In this document: positions 5,251 through 8,210 of the stretch, piece by piece
Layout: each line of letters starts with the position of its first letter
Numbering within the stretch: position 1 is the stretch's first letter
Source: Candidatus Nanohalarchaeota archaeon
GTDB taxonomy: Archaea; EX4484-52; B79-G9
Direction: 5' to 3'
Assembly (NCBI GenBank): GCA_030594795.1
Contig: JAUVEK010000053.1
Span: 1-8,210 of the forward strand
Length of the DNA: 8,210 nucleotides
Notes under the pieces: model-generated
The model's input: only the letters and a program-made list of their open reading frames with translations
The model's database searches: none
Told to the model about the DNA's origin: nothing
Made by a program: the position numbers and the translations under genes

Positions 5251-6666
5251 TCTCTTCTTCATGCTTTTCGCCCTGAACAACACATAACTTACAGGATTTT
5301 TGAACCGCGAACACAAATTGTCAGGAGTGCATATTAATATATCTTTGTAATATCCCTTGTTCTCGCAATTAGGCGGCGGAAAAATCTCAGACCTCTTTTT
5401 TGCATAATTCAGCTGCCCCCGGACATAAGAATCATCAATAGGCTCTGGATTTTTCTCATTCCATTCCTTCAGCCTTTCCTCAATATCCTTCCACTCCCAA
5501 CCGGCACTCCGAAGGAAATTAATCAGAATAAATATCGCCCTTTTCCGCCCGTCATTCAGCCCCTTAAAAATATTATTGATACACGGCGGAAAAAACTCTT
5601 CAGGAATTTTATCAGTAACTCCATATTTTATATCTGTTTTCAGTTTTTCAATATTTTTTATGAGTTCTTCATTTACATTTTTATCTTGAATTGCTTTACC
5701 ACTTTTGTGATCAAGTAAACTGCCATCTATTTCAACCTTTTCCTTAGTATCCCGTATAAATGCCCCACTGGCTCTCATATGGCTTCTAACTTTATCAGTC
5801 CTTTTATCTCTCTTAGTCTCTTTTTTCTTTTCGTCAACATCATAATCAAGTGCCTCCATAACCAGATCAAGCGCCTCATTCTCCTTAAAACCATCCATAA
5901 ATCCCAGATCACCCCGGACATTCTCTGGCTTCGCATCCTCAACCTTAAACCTGTCCAGCTTATCAATCTCAATCGGCAAGCTCACAAGCCACGTCTTCTC
6001 ATTAAACGAATAAGGCATCCTAAATAAATGCCGGAATGACCAGTTATGCTCCACTTCAAGTATGCTGTAAGGATCGCCATTCATCCTGCTCTTCAGTGAT
6101 TCATCATAATCAACCAGCGCCTCCACAAGCCCCTTACGGATATAATCGCGCAGGTAATCAGCAATCTTCTGCAGCAAAAGAGGATACTGCACCTCAAGGG
6201 GCAAAAAATTCACCTTCTCGGGCAGTGATTTACAGGAAACCCCGATATGAAATCCCCTTCTACCTGAGAATTTCAAAGAAACATTATGCACCCCATGAGC
6301 AGCCAGTGCTTCAACCATCAGCTTCGCTGCAATCCTTCCATGCTCAAGGTCTTCATTTGCATCAATATCAAAGAAAATATCCCATCCGGTCCTGATATCA
6401 TCCATATCCTTCTTATTCATGTTATTAGAAAGCAGAAGCGGATTGCTCCAGTGCTCCAAAGAACAATGAAACGACGTCGCACCTTTCCGGGCCAGATATT
6501 CAATATCGCCCCTAAACTGCGCAGATGCAGGTCTCCTGCCGAACTGGTTACCCCTGAACACAGGAATAACCTCGCGCCCATCGCACAAAGCAAATATCCT
6601 GTCAATAATCTCCGGGCGAAGATAATATTGCTTGACCTCTTTAATCCTTGCAGCATCAATATCCAT
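5245..6666 (-). CDS. Fused PriS-PriL type DNA primase
   Basis: This archaeo-eukaryotic primase makes RNA/DNA primers for replication. The numbering here starts at the in-frame GTG 6675; ATG 6666 is residue 4. The PriS-like catalytic domain shows the metal-binding FFDIDAN (Asp103, Asp105), the nucleotide-binding SGRRGFH (137-143), and a third-motif block, HLFRMPYSFNEKT (216-228), in which Glu207 occupies the place of the usual third Asp. After a charged linker (about 280-350) comes a PriL-type C-terminal domain with four candidate [4Fe-4S] cysteines: Cys365 in FFPPC, Cys437 in FPPPNC, Cys449 and Cys455, then NPVSYV near the end. In most archaea these two parts are separate proteins. Here PriL is reduced to its Fe-S domain and fused. 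I see no PriS zinc knuckle. ATG 6666 is chosen because GTGGAGATT sits directly upstream and a TATA-like box fits a start near 6681. It heads an operon with the DUF1858 gene. Confidence 0.9.
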   Translation of the reverse strand: MDIDAARIKEVKQYYLRPEIIDRIFALCDGREVIPVFRGNQFGRRPASAQFRGDIEYLARKGATSFHCSLEHWSNPLLLSNNMNKKDMDDIRTGWDIFFDIDANEDLEHGRIAAKLMVEALAAHGVHNVSLKFSGRRGFHIGVSCKSLPEKVNFLPLEVQYPLLLQKIADYLRDYIRKGLVEALVDYDESLKSRMNGDPYSILEVEHNWSFRHLFRMPYSFNEKTWLVSLPIEIDKLDRFKVEDAKPENVRGDLGFMDGFKENEALDLVMEALDYDVDEKKKETKRDKRTDKVRSHMRASGAFIRDTKEKVEIDGSLLDHKSGKAIQDKNVNEELIKNIEKLKTDIKYGVTDKIPEEFFPPCINNIFKGLNDGRKRAIFILINFLRSAGWEWKDIEERLKEWNEKNPEPIDDSYVRGQLNYAKKRSEIFPPPNCENKGYYKDILICTPDNLCSRFKNPVSYVLFRAKSMKKRR

Positions 6667-6693
6667 AATCTCCACAACAATTAATCATGAAAA

Positions 6694-6711
6694 TACATAT
6701 TTGAATATATC
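6694..6711 (-). promoter_or_regulatory. Putative promoter of the primase operon
   Basis: On the minus strand, GATATATTCAAATATGTA (6711-6694) contains two overlapping TATA-like boxes. The first, centred near 6707, would start transcription near 6681. That leaves a leader of about 15 bases with GGAG before ATG 6666. The element is visible, but the region is AT-rich in general, so the assignment is tentative. Confidence 0.4.
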
Positions 6712-6758
6712 GTACCTAAAAACAAAATTCAATTCAGCAGAAAGACACAATTCAAGCA

Positions 6759-6781
6759 GGTTTATAAAAAAACTATATATA
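6759..6781 (+). promoter_or_regulatory. Promoter of the membrane-protein gene, possibly leaderless
   Basis: Two TATA-like boxes lie close together: GGTTTATAAAAA (6759-6770) and CTATATATAC (6773-6782). The second is centred about 28 bases before ATG 6805, so transcription from it would begin at or next to the start codon. There is no Shine-Dalgarno site before this ATG, which fits a leaderless mRNA. The 138-bp region between the primase and this gene holds these divergent promoters and nothing else I recognise. Confidence 0.5.
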
Positions 6782-6804
6782 CAACATCTGCCAATAGTTA
6801 ATAC

Positions 6805-7653
6805 ATGAAACTGGATTTCAAAAAAGCACTGGCTTTATCATTTAAATACTCTATCAGTATACGTAAATTGCCATATTATTTCCTGTTCCAGATATTTGCA
6901 TTGCTTCTGATATTTTCTCCATTACTCAATTTAGTCGAGATATCTCATGATAGCGGTATATTCCAGAACAATATCCCTGACCCGCACATTGTCGATTTTA
7001 TCGTTGAATCATTCGGCTACTTCTTTTTAGCCATCGTATTGGTCCTGATTATCAGCTCTGTAGTGACACCGACTCTCATATATAATTATGTGCAATACAG
7101 GAACAAAAAAGATGATAGCCTGAAGTACAGTTTTAATCAGGCGAAACCGCACATCCTGACCGTTTTTGGTGCGTTTATTACTCTGGCTTTTTTAATAAAC
7201 ATAATAAGCGGAATTGTCTCAATGATATCCAGCACTCTTGGAAGCATAGTATCCATTTTGATGACACTTGCTTTCATATTTGTAATCCCGGATATCATTA
7301 TTAGAAAAAGCAGTATTTCAAAAAGTCTGACTTCATCTTATTCATGCACGAGAAAAAACATGCTTGAAGTTATAGCATTATATATAATTATCACCTTTTT
7401 TTCAGTGGCCATCACCTTATTCTTCGGGATACCGCTTATAATGGTTTTGTCACAATCAATGATATCGCTCTTTGAGTTGATGAGTGCAGGTACTTCATAC
7501 TATCTGCTGGTACCGGTATTTGTCTCAATAGTAAAAGCCAAATATGACTTATACATTGTATCGATTATCACACTGCTGCTCGGGAATTCTATAAGTAAAT
7601 TATTCAGTACTGCTTTCATAACAGAAATCTATCTGCAGATGATGAAGAAATGA
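6805..7653 (+). CDS. Multi-pass membrane protein of unknown function
   Basis: This 282-residue protein has a short basic N-terminus and six or seven hydrophobic segments, near residues 24-45, 70-95, 117-140, 142-166, 187-216, 229-245 and 248-270. Between them are short loops, including KKDDSLKYSFNQAKPH (101-116) and a Ser/Lys-rich loop RKSSISKSLTSSYSCTRKNM (167-186). The layout resembles small archaeal integral membrane proteins of the glycerophosphodiesterase-membrane-domain or DUF7847 kind: pairs of helices, with an amphipathic stretch followed by a loop of the type seen here. I recognise no catalytic or transport motif, so no function is assigned. No Shine-Dalgarno site is present. Third-position choice is mixed, unlike the A/C bias of smc, so its history may differ from its neighbours. 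It is convergent with the phosphatase gene, 28 bp away. Confidence 0.82.
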   Translation: MKLDFKKALALSFKYSISIRKLPYYFLFQIFALLLIFSPLLNLVEISHDSGIFQNNIPDPHIVDFIVESFGYFFLAIVLVLIISSVVTPTLIYNYVQYRNKKDDSLKYSFNQAKPHILTVFGAFITLAFLINIISGIVSMISSTLGSIVSILMTLAFIFVIPDIIIRKSSISKSLTSSYSCTRKNMLEVIALYIIITFFSVAITLFFGIPLIMVLSQSMISLFELMSAGTSYYLLVPVFVSIVKAKYDLYIVSIITLLLGNSISKLFSTAFITEIYLQMMKK

Positions 7654-7681
7654 TGTCTCTAGTGACTCAAATGGCAATGGC

Positions 7682-8210
7682 TCAAGCACCATTAACCTTT
7701 TCATAACATATAAGCTTCGCATTCTCAATCACGAATTTGCCAATATATTCATTGCAGATTTTCAATGAAATGCATTCATCAGGCACAATATTATTAAAAA
7801 AACCAATAATCGATTTTATACATCCTGAATGCGTCACAATAAGCGCAGTCTTGTCATTATGCCTCCTCTCAAGCTCTTTTATGAAAGAGACAACTCTTTT
7901 CTGCATATCCAGAAAGCTTTCGCCGCCATCAGGGACAAAGTTCGCATTACCCTTAAATCCAGGTATCTTTAGCAGTTCATCAACCGGTTTTCCTGTGAAT
8001 GCACCGTAATTCGTCTCCCTCAGGCGCCTCTCCCTGATAACACGATTTTCAATATCAAGCCTCTCAGCGATAACGTGAGCTGTTATAAAGGCGCGACCGA
8101 GATCGCTTGAATAGATATGGTCAAACTTAACATCCATGTCCCTGAACCTGTCAGCCACGATGAACGCGTTTTTATACCCTTCGTCAGTCAGGGGCGTATC
8201 AATCTGCCCC
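7682..8210 (-). CDS. Histidine phosphatase superfamily protein (5' end missing)
   Basis: The frame is open through the right edge, so the N-terminus, including the RHG phosphohistidine motif, lies outside. The visible 175 residues begin with GQIDTPLTDEGYKNA, the standard segment just after that motif. Next come IYSSDLGRAFITAHVIAERL with the substrate-binding Arg, LRETNYGAFTGK with the catalytic Glu, PDGGES, and ALIVTHSGCIK with the second catalytic His. This is the phosphoglycerate-mutase-like branch, small-molecule phosphatase type; the substrate cannot be told from these motifs. A shorter start at GTG 8158 is possible in frame but would cut the domain, so it is rejected. The stop (7684-7682) faces the end of the membrane-protein gene. 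Confidence 0.9.
   Translation of the reverse strand, partial: GQIDTPLTDEGYKNAFIVADRFRDMDVKFDHIYSSDLGRAFITAHVIAERLDIENRVIRERRLRETNYGAFTGKPVDELLKIPGFKGNANFVPDGGESFLDMQKRVVSFIKELERRHNDKTALIVTHSGCIKSIIGFFNNIVPDECISLKICNEYIGKFVIENAKLICYEKVNGA

Noticed and set aside
6036..6684. Plus-strand open frames across the primase (6036-6395, 6286-6684)
   Set aside because: They are opposite a gene with clear primase motifs and show no ribosome-binding site or family pattern.
7676..7693. Hairpin AATGG / CCATT between the membrane-protein and phosphatase genes
   Set aside because: The stem is only five base pairs with an eight-base loop and overlaps the phosphatase stop. It is too weak to call a terminator.
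1..8210. CRISPR array, insertion sequence or defence system
   Set aside because: No regularly spaced repeats, transposase frame, terminal inverted repeats or defence-family motifs were seen. The genes are mostly housekeeping.

Overview
The window reads as archaeal DNA, most likely from a DPANN-type archaeon. The reasons are: TATA/BRE-like promoters and GGTGAT-type Shine-Dalgarno sites, an SMC with archaeal-style head motifs, an archaeo-eukaryotic (AEP) primase, and especially a single polypeptide that joins the primase catalytic domain (PriS) to a PriL-type four-cysteine C-terminus. Such fused primases are known from Nanoarchaeum and relatives. The lineage call is inference; no rRNA or other phylogenetic marker lies in the window.

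Layout. Positions 1-41 hold the first 13 codons of a minus-strand gene leaving the window on the left. A divergent promoter region follows (42-165). Then a plus-strand chromosome-organisation cluster: smc (166-2688, unusually short at 840 aa), a 74-aa winged-helix protein with its own promoter (2813-3037), scpA (about 3156-3887), a 59-aa unknown ORF overlapping the end of scpA (3878-4057), and scpB with a long acidic tail (4084-5028). scpB meets, tail to tail and 2 bp apart, a minus-strand pair: the fused primase (6666-5245) and a DUF1858 CxxC protein (5231-5031) whose ribosome-binding site covers the primase stop codon. A multi-pass membrane protein (6805-7653, plus) and a histidine-phosphatase-family gene (minus, cut by the right edge) close the window.

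How they fit together. Smc, ScpA and ScpB are the three parts of a condensin: SMC dimers form the ring, ScpA is the kleisin closing the heads, and ScpB is the KITE protein on the kleisin. The primase lays down primers for replication, so most of the window serves replication and segregation. The small winged-helix protein and the 59-aa ORF sit inside the condensin cluster and are candidates for regulator or accessory subunit, by position only.

The plus strand is rich in A and C at third codon positions in smc, and the minus-strand primase shows the mirror pattern. This looks like a replication-strand bias, and it weakens or disappears in the membrane-protein gene. I found no tRNA, rRNA, CRISPR array, insertion sequence or convincing terminator hairpin.
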